Below, piece by piece: positions 12,348-26,000 of a stretch of DNA of 64,000 nucleotides. The notes under the pieces were generated by a model. That model ran no database searches. It was given only the letters and a program-made list of their open reading frames with translations, and was not told where the DNA came from. Position 1 is the first letter of the stretch, and each line of letters opens with the position of its first letter. Where the stretch lies: NCBI GenBank assembly GCA_024305405.1, contig JAKNDB010000086.1, forward strand, positions 1,859,001 through 1,923,000, read 5' to 3'. Source of the DNA: Dirofilaria immitis (Eukaryota > Nematoda > Chromadorea > Rhabditida > Onchocercidae). The position numbers and the translations under genes are program-made.

Positions 12348-15274
12348 ATGGCACAATCTCTAGATACTTGGCCACAAAATATGTCAGTTATCTGTATTTT
12401 TTATTATTTATTTCTCAGCACTTTTTTCACTTATTTTTTGATGGGCATTAAGGAGAAATAGTCGATTCATTTGAAAATTAGCTAATCTAAAGTACCTTAT
12501 ATTATTGACAGAACGGATAATGGAAGATTAAACGGATCAGTATCAAAGTATGCGCGGATGGATGGAATGGAACTAAGAATTGGTGAGAGCGAAGATCCTG
12601 GATCGGATAGTAAAGAACGCTTCGCGCGTGAGAATCACAGCGAAATTGAACGACGGAGACGGAATAAAATGACGCAATATATCAATGAACTAGCTGAAAT
12701 GGTACCTCAATGCGCTGCTCTTGGTCGAAAGCCGGATAAGCTAACTATTTTACGGATGGCTGTTTCGCACATGAAGGTTGTATTCACTTGAGTTTCTCTC
12801 AGGCATGATTATAGAGACTGTGATGTCTTTATATGTTAAGCTGTACGAGATTGAATTTTTATATTATATATAAACAGTTTCTGCATTTCTTGTTGAAATG
12901 TTTGGCACATTTTAGCATAAATAAAGGTAGCTATCTGTTGCAGACAATTCGCGGTGGTTCACAAAATGAATCCTCATATAAGCCCTCTTTTTGACAGATC
13001 AAGAGTTGAAGCATTTAATCTTAGAAGCAGCCAATGGATTCCTGTTTGTTGTTTGTTGCGATACGGGAAGAATTCTTTATGTAGCTGACTCAATTGTTCC
13101 TGTCCTCAACATGCGCCAGGTCTGGAATTCATCAACACAGTTCCTTTTAAAATGATTTATTAGAAAGTTGTTTTTCATTTGTCGAATTTTCAATAATTCG
13201 ACAAATGAAAACTGCAATATCGGATTTGTTCTCAGATTTAGCTTATTTCGATTTAGAAGATTTAGAAAACTGCAATATCGGATTTGTTCTCAGATTTAGC
13301 TTATTTCGCAATGAAATTATACCTTCATCAGCTTACTAAATCATGGGTTCTATATACTATGACAATAGACTTTTTACCGCCAAGTAATAGTAAGGAAACT
13401 ATTACTGAACCATTTCAGTTTTATTATCCATTATCCTGTAATGTGCGCTTCGTTTTCCCTATTTTCTTGTTCTTAATCATTGGTGATTTTAAGGATGATT
13501 GGCTGCATCATCCTATCTACGATCTAGTACATCCTGACGATATGGAGAAAGTCAGGGATCAATTATGTGGAAGCGAAGCAAGCTTAAATCGAGTGCTTGA
13601 TTTGAAAACTGGCACTGTTAAAAAGAACAAGGTTCCATTCGTGTTCACATGAGTTGTCGTCGTGGTTTCATCTGCAGGTAAATAGTTTCTATTTTCTCCA
13701 TTTTTAGCACTTGTACCGCTGCTAATGAATAATTTATTTAATAATATGCTTCGATATCAAATTTTATTTGGTTTCGTTTTTATATTTCATATCTAACTTT
13801 TAATGATTAATCTTCGGAACTCATCTATTGATAAAGAAAGATAAAATCATGAACAAAAATACGAAAATTAGTTGCCCAGTATACTTCAACAAACAAAGCG
13901 ATATGAAATGAGGCCTAGAACATCAATCTGTAGCAGTTTACGCTAGCTTTGTTGATAGTGTTAATATTTTTATGTTATGTATAGCAAAATCTGGTGTTGT
14001 GCATATTTTGAATGTTCCATCTAGAATGAAACTGGGGCCGTTGGAACCTCTTCATCGTCTATGTAATCGACGACCCATCTTTACACACAACGGACAGAAT
14101 TACGTTGTAGTACATTGTACTGGTTACATCAAGAATTCGCCACCGAGTGGTCTTGGACTTGATTCATTACCGTCGAGCTGTCTTGTTGCTATTGCACGAT
14201 TGCAAGTTGCCAGTATGCCAATTAATACTGAACAAAATTCTGCTTCGCAGTTTTCAGTAAGACTTGCAGAAGATGGAAAGGTAAAATAGTCATTTTTAAT
14301 TCAATTTTGCTTTGAAATTTTAAAATCATTCCTAATATTTATTCGAAATATTAAATAAATAAAAGCTTATCTACTGCATGGCTTTTGTAGATAACATTTG
14401 TGGAACAGAGAGCAGCGATCATGTTGTCTATGCCCACAGAACAAATTTTAGGACGCTACTGGTGGCAGATTGTACATCCTGCAGACGAACAAACTGTGCA
14501 CGATACCTTCATGCATATTATCCAAGTGATTGATAGTACTTCCGTCAGATCTTTTTACATTTTAATCCTCTTACTTCCTATTCATTAAATAGCAAATTAT
14601 TCAGAGTAACACAATTCAAACTTCATAGTTTAATTTGAAAACTTCTACAATCCTACTTATTGGGCTATTTTAATATAGACCTATGCTACTAATAGCATTG
14701 ATCTGCCCGAATGATTTGTGTTTTGGGTCTGATTTGATTACATTGTCTTGCAGGACAAAGATACACAAATATCAGTTCGATTAAGAACACAAACAGATTT
14801 CATCCCATGCGCAGTTACCGCCCACAGATTTTTAAACCCATATTCGGAGCAGTTTGAATATGTGGTTGCTACACATATAATGATTCCAAATGACAATGGA
14901 AACTGGCAAGCCAGTTCCCAGGTAAATTGGCTCATCAATGGAAAATAGAACGGAGAATGCAGTTGTTATTTGTTTCCATTTTCCTACAGGATTATTAAGA
15001 ATTTACTTATGAGAGTAGAAATAGACGGGGAATGGCTTAATAATGTAGTCTTACTCTATATTTAATTAGCAAATATGTTCTACTGTTCATCTCTCTCACT
15101 ATTTTCTCGAATTTATATGATTTTCAGGTGCTTCCAGCAGCACCATCTGAATTCGACCCATTGTCAGGTAACGAGTGGTCAACCACTACCAGCTTCGGAT
15201 CGGATGGTATTGTATCTGGCAGCAGAAGACATATGTGGAGTATGGAACAATGGGAACATTATGGTCAGCGGTAA
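12348..15274 (+). CDS. aha-1: ARNT/HIF-1beta-type bHLH-PAS transcription factor (AHA-1)
   Basis: Eight exons: 12348-12382, 12512-12776, 12944-13119, 13494-13677, 14025-14280, 14391-14525, 14754-14921 and 15128-15274. This is the obligate nuclear partner of class I bHLH-PAS proteins (AHR, HIF, SIM). The bHLH is in exon 2, with basic region [16 protein letters not shown] and helix 2 [20 protein letters not shown] starts at [22 protein letters not shown] linker and PAS-B segments include [49 protein letters not shown] and [14 protein letters not shown]. The protein ends QWEHYGQR. Two one-base losses break the frame, at the T-run 12988-12992 and at 13620-13632; allowing for them gives about 455 residues, close to nematode AHA-1. 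Both sit inside conserved blocks, so sequencing error is more likely than gene loss. The start is the first ATG whose exon joins the bHLH exon in frame; an upstream ATG at 12301 runs into a stop. Confidence 0.92.
13172..13211. repeat. Perfect 17-bp inverted repeat (hairpin) in ARNT intron 3
   Basis: Left arm 13172-13188 and right arm 13195-13211 are exact reverse complements with a 6-base loop (TTCAAT). It lies inside the intron between the TDQELKH exon and the DDWLHHP exon, 50 bases past the donor. Confidence 0.9.
13208..13308. repeat. 43-bp exact direct duplication, period 58
   Basis: Bases 13208-13250 recur identically at 13266-13308 with a 15-base spacer. The first copy overlaps the right arm of the adjacent hairpin. 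All of it is intronic in ARNT. Confidence 0.9.
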
Positions 15275-15395
15275 TAACTAAAATAACATAAGCTTTCGCA
15301 TTAGTTGATTTGTTGACTACCATAATATATCATGTTTTTGTTTATGATTAATTCATTATCTGTAAAAATATATGCATAAACTGAAGATATATAAC

Positions 15396-15401
15396 AATAA
15401 A
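15396..15401 (+). promoter_or_regulatory. AATAAA polyadenylation signal of ARNT
   Basis: Canonical hexamer about 120 bases downstream of the ARNT stop codon, before the convergent MRPL43 gene. Confidence 0.5.
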
Positions 15402-15870
15402 TTTATATAAAACGATTGTGATGACATTATAAACAATGGAAACAACTGCAGTTGCACAATCTAAACATACTTGAGTCCCTTGTGATATTCAGGCATTTAA
15501 ATAAGTGGTTAGTGACAAAACAAAGTTAATAATACATACAATTTCTTGCATAAAATTTCTTTTAAGAAGTGCTTGTCGAATCCTCCCTTCATGAAAGTAT
15601 GGAGAAAAGTGGTTCTATTTCGGAACTGAAACTGAAGGATCCATTCAAATAAAACTGCTTAGTCACTGCGAAAGTTAATATAAAATTGAAAAATTTTAAG
15701 AAAAAATGAAAAAAGAAAATGAAACGAAGACCTAATTCAAAACTCATGGTCATATTGATAATGAGTTGATACACTCAAGTATTTCATGGCAGAGTGAGTT
15801 TTAAAGTTATCAGTCAAGTCGAAGAAATACCATTCTATTCTTGCTTGCGAGAAGATCGTAGGAATGTGTA

Positions 15871-17429
15871 TCAGCGTGAGTCACTGATGTTTTCATCAAC
15901 CAACAATGACACGTATTCCGTAGCTGATAATTTAGCAGTACGATGACGCGAAAATTTCTTTTCCAATAATTCGGAAATATTTAATTCAGAACTAGTATTG
16001 AGCATTGGATTCCACATTCCTTGCACCGAAGCAACTTGAGCAGATTGCCGAGAAATTAGGTCAATTACCGGAAGACCAGTTCGAGTCCGTAATAGATTGA
16101 AATGTTTCTCGACCTGTTCTATACCGAAATTCTTTAAAACTATCTGAATTATGCGTCCATTTCCATATTCCGCTCTTAGTACTGGAATATTCTGTCTGGA
16201 AACAAAGACCATTCAGTTCAATCATATAGAGTGATACTAACAACATCCCTCTTCTCCGTAAATGAATTTGAATTATATAGAAGTATAATCTCAAGTGCTA
16301 TCATTCTGAATTGCAAGAATGACAAAACTGCGAGCAAATAAAAGCATATGTCTTAGAAGTATGACAAAGTCGTGAAGACATCTTCATTTTTGCATTGTCT
16401 TTACAAGATATCCTTATTTGCACGAAAGACAAAGAACAAATAGATTATAATAATGAGAACAGAATCCAAAAATGGATTGAATGGATGTTAATAGCATCAG
16501 TCTTCTTCAAAAAATCAATATGAAGGGTGTTTCAGTTACGGTTGCACTCATCGAAATAACCAAAGTTTTATAATATAAATATTCAGGAATAATCAAGATA
16601 TTTTTGTACTATATTTCGATATAAATAACTAATTTCATAATATAAAATTATTTTGAGAATCAACATATTTGTGCTGCAGAATATTTCTTACATATTCATC
16701 ACTTAAGATGTAGTGTAATTCTTATTTTTTTCTTAGTATTAGTACTGCAAAATATTTCTTACATTTCATTATTTAAGATATGATATAATTTTCATCTCTA
16801 TCGTGATTAATTAATTTACATGTAAAGGTTCCGGCCTTATAAGCAAGCTCATGTGCGACGTCTAGAATGGTTGTAAGCGACTCGTATTATACAAAGGGTT
16901 AAATTAAATTAAATTATCTATTGAGAGTAGTTGACCTCAATTAAATTCGATTATCCTTCATCCCTATTATCAACAATCAAGAACACTCCAGAGTCACTGA
17001 TCTATATTATCGATAAATTTTCCATCAAAGAAAATCTTTCCAATAATTATTACTGTGACAGCTATTCAAAAAAATAAACTTTTCGCGTATTTTGCATAAT
17101 GCAAAAATGCATTCCTCTGAAAATTTCTTAACAGCAGCACTAAAAAGAAAAAATGGGGACAAACCTGATGGGCTGTACATAAATAACTACAGAGGATTCT
17201 GCGATGCGAATTGAGATAACAACCCACTATCGATAAACTGCCTTATCCCGGAACTACATTCATTCTTGCGACAGAATCGAAGAGTGATCCGATGTAGTTG
17301 TGGGATGTATTTAGTTACAGCGTTGTTGAACGGTGTGAAGGGATAACCACTCATGCGCCATCCATAATTTAACTGCATCGCTGCCGTATAACATATTTTA
17401 ATCCTATCTACACGTGGTTTTGATGGCAT
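15871..17429 (-). CDS. MRPL43: Mitochondrial large-subunit ribosomal protein mL43
   Basis: Two exons: 17165-17429 (start ATG, MPSKPRVDRIK) and 15871-16195 (stop at 15871). mL43 is a component of the mitochondrial 39S/54S ribosomal subunit with a thioredoxin-like fold. Family signatures are PQLHRITLRFCRKNECSSGI, then RQFIDSGLL, SVVIYVQP, and in exon 2 VLRAEYGNGR followed by a leucine-rich helix and SAQVASVQGMWNP. Predicted length about 196 residues fits the family. Exon 1 has a one-base frame break near 17192-17195: the reading passes from SQNP to SVVIYV only if one base is missing from the reference. An acceptor-like TTCATTGCAG lies just upstream of the ATG, a possible trans-splice or 5'-UTR splice site. 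The gene shares a 418-bp head-to-head spacer with RTF2. Confidence 0.88.
16673..16795. repeat. Imperfect ~52-bp direct duplication inside the MRPL43 intron
   Basis: Segments 16673-16723 and 16743-16795 align with several substitutions around the shared core GCAGAATATTTCTTACAT / GCAAAATATTTCTTACAT and a downstream TTAAGAT block. The rest of the 969-bp intron (16196-17164) shows nothing else. Confidence 0.6.
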
Positions 17430-17847
17430 TGCGCTATCTGCAATGAAGAATTTTAAGAATTACGTGGATAAAATAACACACATTTACCAACCAATTTAGT
17501 TAGGAATAATCTTTAATTACGAGAATTCTCTCGCCATTTCGCATCAACGCAAAACTTTCACTTTGTTTCAAGCGTAGTAACCATGAAATATGCGCACAGA
17601 CAAGCTTCTCACTCAAATAAAGCTGACAATATTTCTGATCATGGTAATAAACATATGGTTTCTCCTCGATATTCAGGCAGTCCCCATAGATGGGAGAAGG
17701 CACAACAAACCATTGAAGATAGCAGTGCATGAGCGTTAAGAGACAAAAATTTGCATATCGGGCAAATTCCCGAAGAGGCGATGATTTCGTGACGAAAGTC
17801 GTGTCTGCCGTTTGTGGAAAGGTAAAACAGTAAATTGAGGAAGTCTG
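17430..17847. promoter_or_regulatory. Compact bidirectional intergenic region between MRPL43 (-) and RTF2 (+)
   Basis: Only 418 bases separate the two divergent start codons, so both core promoters must lie here or in the 5' UTRs. No TATA box or named factor site is identifiable. A 76-codon open frame on the minus strand (17500-17730) has no recognised homology and is probably spurious. Confidence 0.5.
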
Positions 17848-19658
17848 ATGGGGCGGACGGCGGTACGATTCCGAAGCGATGTGAGCTTGTGAAGAGGAAA
17901 AAAAGATGGAGAAATTAGATAGAAATGTAGCAAATGCGACACGATGGCGACTGTGTCGATTGAGCCAAGAACCGTTGAAGAGACCAATTGTAGCATGCAG
18001 ATTGGGAAAGTATGTAATTCATTGACTTTGATGATGAAATTGTTTATCTGTTTCATATTGTTTACCGTAAAATCCGTTACTACTTCATTGATATTCTTTT
18101 TCCTTGTAGAAAAATATTTATTAGTTTTTTCATTTTCTCATCTCCGTTAGCAACATGATCAGTTTGCATTGTCACAGTTTTTGTATTAATCATTTCTGCT
18201 AGCTCAGTTTGGAAATACTTCTCTTGATGAATTTTGGTATTACCCAGCAGTTTTGATTCTTCTTTTTAGCTTGTATAATAAGGAAGAAGTTCTCAATGCC
18301 ATTTTGTCGAAGAAAATTGGCGAGTTCGAAGTAACAAAGCATATTAAAAGTTTGAGGGATATTAAAGAACTAAAACTAACAAACAACAAAGAATACAGAG
18401 ATAGTGGCGCAGACAAGGGAGATATCTATAAGGACCATAATATTGCGCCATTCTGCTGTCCAGTCACTGGAATTTCAATGAATGGCAATCATCCGTATGT
18501 TTGGTATTTATTGCTTTTAAGAAAAAAATCTTTTCCAATTTTATTCTTTATCATTCTGATCGATTTAGTTCTCCCAAAAAAGCAAGAATTTTTATATCTT
18601 TTCGCACCCTCACATTTTATATCTTTTACATAATTAGAAATATATAATTAGAAATCAACTCAAATCATTTGTTGCTCACTTCTTTTTAATCTTGACTATA
18701 TATATTTAATGCACCAAATGTTACTAATAATTTACTAATAAGTTCGAAGATTATATAAATTTGTGTGAGTTGAGCCGCTTTTTTGTAGCAGTTATTTTAA
18801 AGTCATCCTTTTGTGCAAAATCACATTTGTCCTCTTTTTTTTTGTGTGTATATATACGTAAGATTCTTTTTTTCCATAAATCCATGAAGTTCGATAAAAA
18901 ATTCGCATTTCATTTTCATTCTTATTCTGAAAAGTAATACTTCAGATTCACCGTTAATTGGCGCTGTGGATGTGTAATTTCGGAAAAAGCAATTGAAGAA
19001 GTGAAGCCAGATGTATGTCATGGTTGTGGAGGTCCATTCAACAAAGATGACCTTATCCTACTTAATCCCTCGAAAGATATCCTTGAGATTTATAAGAAGG
19101 TCGAAGAGGAACGACTAAAACGAAAATTAAGCAAAACATCAAGTTAGTCTACGCAAAAGCACTGAATTAATTCTCATGAAGACTGTACATATGGCATTTT
19201 TCTTTAACTATGATTGTCCATTTAATATAACTACTGAAAATTTGAGATTCATAGGAGGATTACAAGGTTTAAAATATTAAACTCGTTATTTGCTGTTAGA
19301 AATTCATTTCTTACATTCACAGATTTAGTACATACTGTTCCCTATAGAAATGTATTTTAGAATGGACAAAAAAGGATATAACTTGTGATTTGGAGGAGAT
19401 CGAATCTACTCAAAGAAAGGAAGAGATCGAACGCACCCAGAAAAACAAGATAGTAACACAGCATAAAAAGAAACGGCAATATCGATCGACTTTAAGGGGT
19501 TGCTTAAGAGAACGAAGAAACGGAAAGCAGCTGGTAAAGTCGGCTCGATTCAGGATTCAGATGCATCTGCGGCATACAAGTCACTGTTTACGACATGCGA
19601 AGAGGCGAAATATAAGCCAGAACCGCACTGGATAACGCATAATCCACTCTTTTACTGA
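17848..19658 (+). CDS. RTF2: RTF2 (replication termination factor 2 family, RING-like U-box protein)
   Basis: Four exons: 17848-18009, 18270-18494, 18946-19142 and 19361-19658. RTF2 is a nuclear protein with a degenerate C2HC2-type RING/U-box, linked to replication-fork restart and pre-mRNA splicing. Visible signatures are the N-terminal GGTIPKRCELVK, then LSQEPLKRPIVACRLGK, a KHIKSLRDIKELKLT block, the RING core CCPVTGISMNGNHPFTVNWR with CGCVISEKA, CHGCGGPF, and the terminal block AYKSLFTT...PHWITHNP. Three one-base losses interrupt the frame: the G-run 17850-17853, the A-run 17898-17904 and the A-run 19465-19469. Corrected length is about 294 residues, as expected (human about 306). Exon 4 is separated from exon 3 by a 218-bp intron and would be missed by ORF-based calling; its tail motif makes it secure. 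Confidence 0.9.
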
Positions 19659-19695
19659 TGGCTATATTTAATACCAGAAAATGATTATTTTATCT

Positions 19696-19701
19696 AATAA
19701 A
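19696..19701 (+). promoter_or_regulatory. AATAAA polyadenylation signal of RTF2
   Basis: Canonical hexamer, directly followed by a second overlapping copy, about 40 bases past the RTF2 stop. Confidence 0.55.
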
Positions 19702-20049
19702 TAAATAATTATGAGTATAATATTTTAGTACTTCCATCTGCATGGTATGGATTTTATGTAAGGAAAATGAATATTATAGAAAATTTTGCTACCACTGACA
19801 TTTTTAAGAAATTTTTAAGAAATATGTATCCTGGAGTTTTCATTATTCTTTTTCATCTCGATAAGATAACCAGAGCAAAATCCCCGCATTTTTGTGCCTT
19901 AATTCATTCTATGGAATTACCAGTGCCTCTCCAAACATGGTAATACAACATCTTGGGATCTATTTATTTTTGAGAGAGTGATATGAGAAGAAATTAAGTA
20001 AATGCAAGACAGGAATTTGGATTGGAAAATAAACAGAACGATTTAGCCT

Positions 20050-23000
20050 GACGGATTGAACTGCTGCTCAGTTTTCGTTTGCCCAACCTTCTTTTTGAAG
20101 CGATGTAGAGTTGCTAAAACACGAATTTATTCTTCTAAAGTTTTAAGATGTAAAGTTCATGTTTTTACTAGAAACTTGATCATGAGTAGTTAGGTTACCT
20201 AAATCCTAATAGCTTATGTTTGATGGTCGGGACTTCTTACCTTGCAAAATAATATTGGTTCAATCTTCTCATCGTATCCAGCGAAATTTTTGGTAGCTGA
20301 AACAATTAGCGGCCGAATCCGCTTGCAAAGACGTTGTGCACCATTTCTATAATAATAATATCATTAGAATAATTTTATAACCTTTCTTTCAAAATATCGC
20401 TATTTCTATTTGATCATTGTATTCCGTTTCAACAACCTACTTTACCTTTCAGCGTATTGGTAAAGATCGTAAATCGAGCAAAGATGCCGGCTTTCCACTG
20501 CATTATTTCTCATTTTCTGCTGTATACAATCGAAAAACTTGACCAAACTATTACGATAAAGCATCATCAGATCACGTCTTAGTAAATAATCACTGGAAGC
20601 AAAATGCATATTCTTTATTTCCAATTCGTAATTATTAATATGCAGCAAAAGTGTAGTCGATAAAGGAAGATACGGAAATTTTATTTGTAGAGCATAGTCT
20701 TGTCTCCATTGAAAATCAAAGAGAAGAGAGTTTATTTTTATATTTAAAAAGCTCTAAAAACTGAGCTCCCATCATTAAATATATATATATATATTCCATA
20801 CTTACTATATTTTCCCTTGTTGTGTATTATTTATGAACAAGTTAAAAATATAAGTGAACTAGAAAATGGAATCATTAAATCCTGATTGAAACTTAGATAT
20901 TGAGAAAAAAAGTTGGACTCTAAAAGAAAAATCTCTGTGACATTTATTTACTAATATTATATTCTCACTTACGTATTATTGCAGAAATCCAATGTACAAA
21001 ATGTATGAATCAAAGTGGCAAGAGCCTCGAAATCACCCAGCAGAGAAGATAAATATATTGCCAAAGCACTTATGCGAGCAAGATGGTACTGAAGTGCATC
21101 TCCCGGTCAATATCTTTACAAAAAAATCGTTATCACATTCTGCAAATCATTTCACGAAACTGTTTCCATCAATCCTTACTTGAGAATGAACTCCAAAGAG
21201 GGAAAATGACCTCAAATATATTGTCTTGATTGAAGTTCGTCCTTTTTCTGACTAGAAAACGACCAAATAAATAATTCGATGCTTCCCGAACATCTCCTTT
21301 GTACAGAGCTAATTGCGATAGTCGATAATATGATTTAAAGTGTGGAAATCTCAAATGACATGATCAGTTGCTTACTATTAAAGAAGAAAATTGGAAATTG
21401 GAATTTACGATTTAAAGAAATTCACACATCTAAAGAAATTCAAGAGGTCTTTTTAAAATTTGTATGCAAAAAAGATGCAGTTAATGGAATCCATCAAATA
21501 TAAGTAAAAAAAAATTAAATAATGCTTCGATAAAATGATAGTGAATGCAGACCTACGGATACAAATGCTAAAAGCTTCTTCACAAATATGCAGAATCTCT
21601 AATTTGAGGACAGTTTGCTCTATCAAATCTTCGAGCACTCCCTGCACAGGATCATTCGATTCCGTGCATATATATATGAGACTTCTGACAGTTGCTTTTA
21701 CTTGTGGACATTGTGAGAATTCGTCACTACCCTTTTGCTTGCAAACACCATGGTTTCTGAAACCAATATCAGGGTTTTTACTGAAAAATACAAGCGCTTT
21801 TTGAAAGTTAGAATGTTGTTTCGATTTTAATTAAACAAACAAAAATTGCAAGTAGCAGAAACAATCTAAAATTCCTTAAAACTTATAACTGAATCCATTT
21901 TTTCTTGTTAGATGTGTTTATTTTTTTCTAAACTATTCAATTGAAAGTTAAAACTTGGGATAAAATCTGCCAATGATTAACCGGAAACACATAGCGAAGG
22001 CATGCATTAACATCAAGTCCTCCCGATTCCAATCTGCTCCTCTTTCCAGTAGATACTTCACCAAGAAGCGTAAGCACGATAATGGATCTATAATAATAGC
22101 ATATCTCAAATTAGATTATATATCTCGTTTTTTATTAATAACTATTGAATCAATCCTGCTGCAGCTTTCATAAGAAATAAAATTTTGCCAAAAATAGATA
22201 AAGGTATAAACGTTTTCTTTTTTTTCCTGTCACTTTTTCTTTCTTTTTGGCAAATAACAAAAATAAATATTCATCTCGATTGCTTCTGCATGCTCTTGTC
22301 TTTTGATATTGATTCTGCTTGGATACTGAACACCCGCAGCTTCCAATTGAAGAGCTGATTCATGATAATGATGAAACACCTAAATAATCAGTTCAGATTT
22401 TACTCGCTTTTTCTTGAATGTTGAATCAAAAAGTTCAAAAAATTTTTAAACTTAACTTGAACTTGAAAAAATCTCATTTGATTTAAATCCAAAAATTGAA
22501 TTACGTCTTCAAGACCATCATCACATTTCTCTGCAATTTTCGCTAAGAAGTAGTGACATCGCCATTTGTCTACATCACCATCCGGCAAACGCGGTATGCA
22601 AATTTCAAACTGGCGTCGACTTTCTTCTAGGAGACCTTTGAGTCGTCGATCAGCCCATCGATGCCGAATATCATCCACAGAAAGCTAAATTTACAGAACG
22701 CATGAAGCTGTAATCTTTTTGCGAATTAGTGTTTATTAAACGGCACACAACTTTTACAATACTATGTGCGATAAACCTTGTCTCTGTATCGACGTATTCG
22801 GGAATTGATTTGATATAAAGCGCTACCAAAGTTAAATATAACATATCGATCAGATGGATCAAAAAAAGAGCCATTCGAAAAGAAAAGACACTGGAATCAA
22901 AGTGCAGGGACATTTCATCTTCATCTACCTAAAAACAATGCAGATTAACGTCAAACTATATAATCAAAGAAAATGATATAAAGAGCCTTTTACTTAGACC

Positions 23001-26000
23001 ACAACGTAACTATCTGATTCAAATATCTAACAAAAATTATAGTATACTGAGCATAGCATATTAGACAATCTTATTAAGATTAAACTATTTATACCACAAA
23101 ATTACATTTAACTTCTGACATCTTTCTGTTTATTAATAGAAGAAAATTTGCCGTAAAAAAGCTGTGGTTGCAGCAAAAGCTAGAACAGTCCAATCCCAAA
23201 AAACACTTCATCGGGTAATGTAATGGGAGCACAAAGAAGGAATAATTTGGCGTAGTAGACAGCATCATCTACTTTATGATTGCGATATGAATGCAATGCT
23301 AGTTGATAAAAACTCCTGATCGGAGATGAGAACTTTCTGCACATCGAGGCCAATTTGAGTGAATCTCTGCTTGCGAAATAAAGTGATCAAACGCGAAGAG
23401 CTGAAAAATAAACTTATGATCCTGAAGAAAGGAAAACAATGACGAATAAAAGCTGAAATACATACAAGACCAAAAAACTGTTAACAAAATGAACAAACTG
23501 ATAGAAATAAACACAACTTGATGCTTCGTAAAATCTCTCCCCAGCTTTTTTTTTATCTTTTTTAGTTCTCATTTCCAACTAATTTTTCAATTTGAACTTT
23601 TATTTCTCACTGTAACCTAATCTCAATCTTTCATTTACTTTCCACACCTGCTTACATTTTCTTGCGAATAGGAAGAAAAAAATGTGCGATGCAGTATGAT
23701 CTTGTGCATACTTTCCAAATATTTTATACATGCCCATTACCTTTTCTTTTTCATCTTCTGTGGGTTCCAAAATGAAGAAGCTTTCTTTTGCATGAACTCA
23801 ATCAAATCAAAAGAACACGTGCCATCATATGGAGGTATTTTGTCAGGTAATAATAGCGATAACACATTCTCAATATCTTTTAAACTTGGCTCGTGATTGT
23901 GTGTACCGCCATGTTCTTCCAACTGTCTTTTCCGTTTTGATGGACATCTAAAAAATGGATAAAAAATACCGAAAAGATTTGGAGCAAAGCAAAATCTAGC
24001 TCCAAATAAATTCTCCACTGCAAAAAAGCAAGTTACCCATATAAGCAAAAGAGACACTGATGTACTTCATCCATAAAAGCACGACTTTGTTCGACGCAGT
24101 CTCGTACTGAAAGAACCTCAACGATTGCAGGATGAGCCCGAATTTTCGAAAATTCATTCAAAACAAATAATGGGAAACTATGCTGAAAACATTTATAATA
24201 CTAAGTCTTTGGTCATTATGATTTTTTTAAATTTCTAGATAACGAAGCTCAGACAACCTTTACAACTTCAATATTTTAAAATCTGATTGCTATGCCTTAA
24301 AATTTTGCACGCTTGAAAATAGTAGAGATAATCATATTTACCTGAAAAAATGAGCCACAGATAAGATATGCTATCTGTGATAATCTATATAAAGTAGTTT
24401 GCAGATGAAGTAAAGTCTGCTAAAATGAAAAAGAAAAAGAAAGAAAAACAGAAAATAACAATAGCTATCAATGAAATATATTTCGTTCAACTTCAACTTT
24501 TAAATAAATAGAAATTCAGAAAAAACATACATTATTAATGAAGCATTTGCCGTGCTTTGCTATCGCTTCATGTGCAGTGACTAGAATATTCGATGCGGAA
24601 GTAAGCATTTGACAGCCATCGTCGTATAGTGCGGACAGTGTTTCTACTGTGAGCTCTCCTTCTAGGTGGAAAGCACAACGGTACAGCACAAGCCAAAGCG
24701 TAGCATCCTAGAAAGAATCATCAATAAGTTCAACGATACTCAAATTCATACAACTAAAAATTTTATAACTAATAAAATTAATCAAACAAATAAAAAAAAT
24801 TAAACAAAAATAAAAAAAAAAGTACAAAATAAATCAAAAGGATAATCAGTAGGATAATGGCCAGCCCAAGTTAATCAAAAACAAAACACATCACAAAAAA
24901 ATATAAAAATTATCCAAAATAGAATAATATACACCATGTGATTTCATGAACACTTGAAGAAAATACATACTGATTCATATCCACCGAGAACAAGAAGATG
25001 AACAATGCAGTGCACCAGATTGGAAATATTTTCTAGGCAAATATTCTCTATAGCGAGTCGTTTGACCCTTGCAACCACTTCCTCAGTTCCAGCAAATCCT
25101 CGGGTAAAATCCAGCAATCTGCAATTTTTCCAAATTCTATTAAAATCTTATTTTAATTCTTCCATATGTTTCAGAGAAATAGACCTGCTAATCCATTCAG
25201 ATGCACCATCCATATTGCTTAATTCAAGGTATGAATCAATTAAAATCATCGCTGTTGAAAGAAGTGCACTGCGATCAACATCTTTCCAGCTGAAGTTGTC
25301 GATAATAATGTCAATCACCTAAAAATTGGTTATTACAGAGAGTTTTTAAATTAACAGTTAACATCATTTTCAGGTAAAAAAGCAATCAAAACGGCAAAAA
25401 TGTGCTTTTAAATTTATAGAAAAAATAAACGATAATTTTTCAAATAAAATCTTATCAAGCTGTTCTTTCTTCGCTAAAATTCATCAAATTTTTAGAACAT
25501 GTTGTAAATTCCTTTCCGAAAAACGCCTAAACCTTATCAAACTGACGATTATCGAACAATCGCTGGATGGCTTCAAGATTTTCCCGACGCTCCATTTGAG
25601 CAATGAGATTCTGAACTGTTTCCAAGTTGATTAATTCGTGACCATTAATCAGCGACTGATATTTGACTTCAGAATTATGGCTCGATTTTAATGCAGCCAA
25701 TAACAGCCACAAATGATTTTTACAAACCTTAAAAATGTTGAGTATCAGAATCAGATAGCGATCCTTAACAGAAAAAAACATACATTTTGAATAATATTAA
25801 ATTCAATTTCCTAGTTCTCTAAGGATAATCTAAGTAAAAGGGCTAGAAAATGAATAAAAAAGGTACCTGAAAAGGGAAAGTGCTTGTACCGTTTATTGCA
25901 ATTGCCCAAAGTATTCGAATACGTAGTTCCTGTTCCAGAGATGATGAGAAAATTAAAGAGTAGCAAATAAACATGGCTTTTTCGGAGCCCAATTCAGCTA

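Noticed and set aside
12944..12997. Splice acceptor CTCTTTTTGACAG read as the true start of the PAS-A exon
   Set aside because: It would delete [16 protein letters not shown], which is conserved in ARNT proteins; a missing T in the run 12988-12992 explains the frame better.
17500..17730. 76-codon minus-strand open frame between MRPL43 and RTF2
   Set aside because: No family resemblance, lies in a shared promoter spacer, and does not join MRPL43 in frame.
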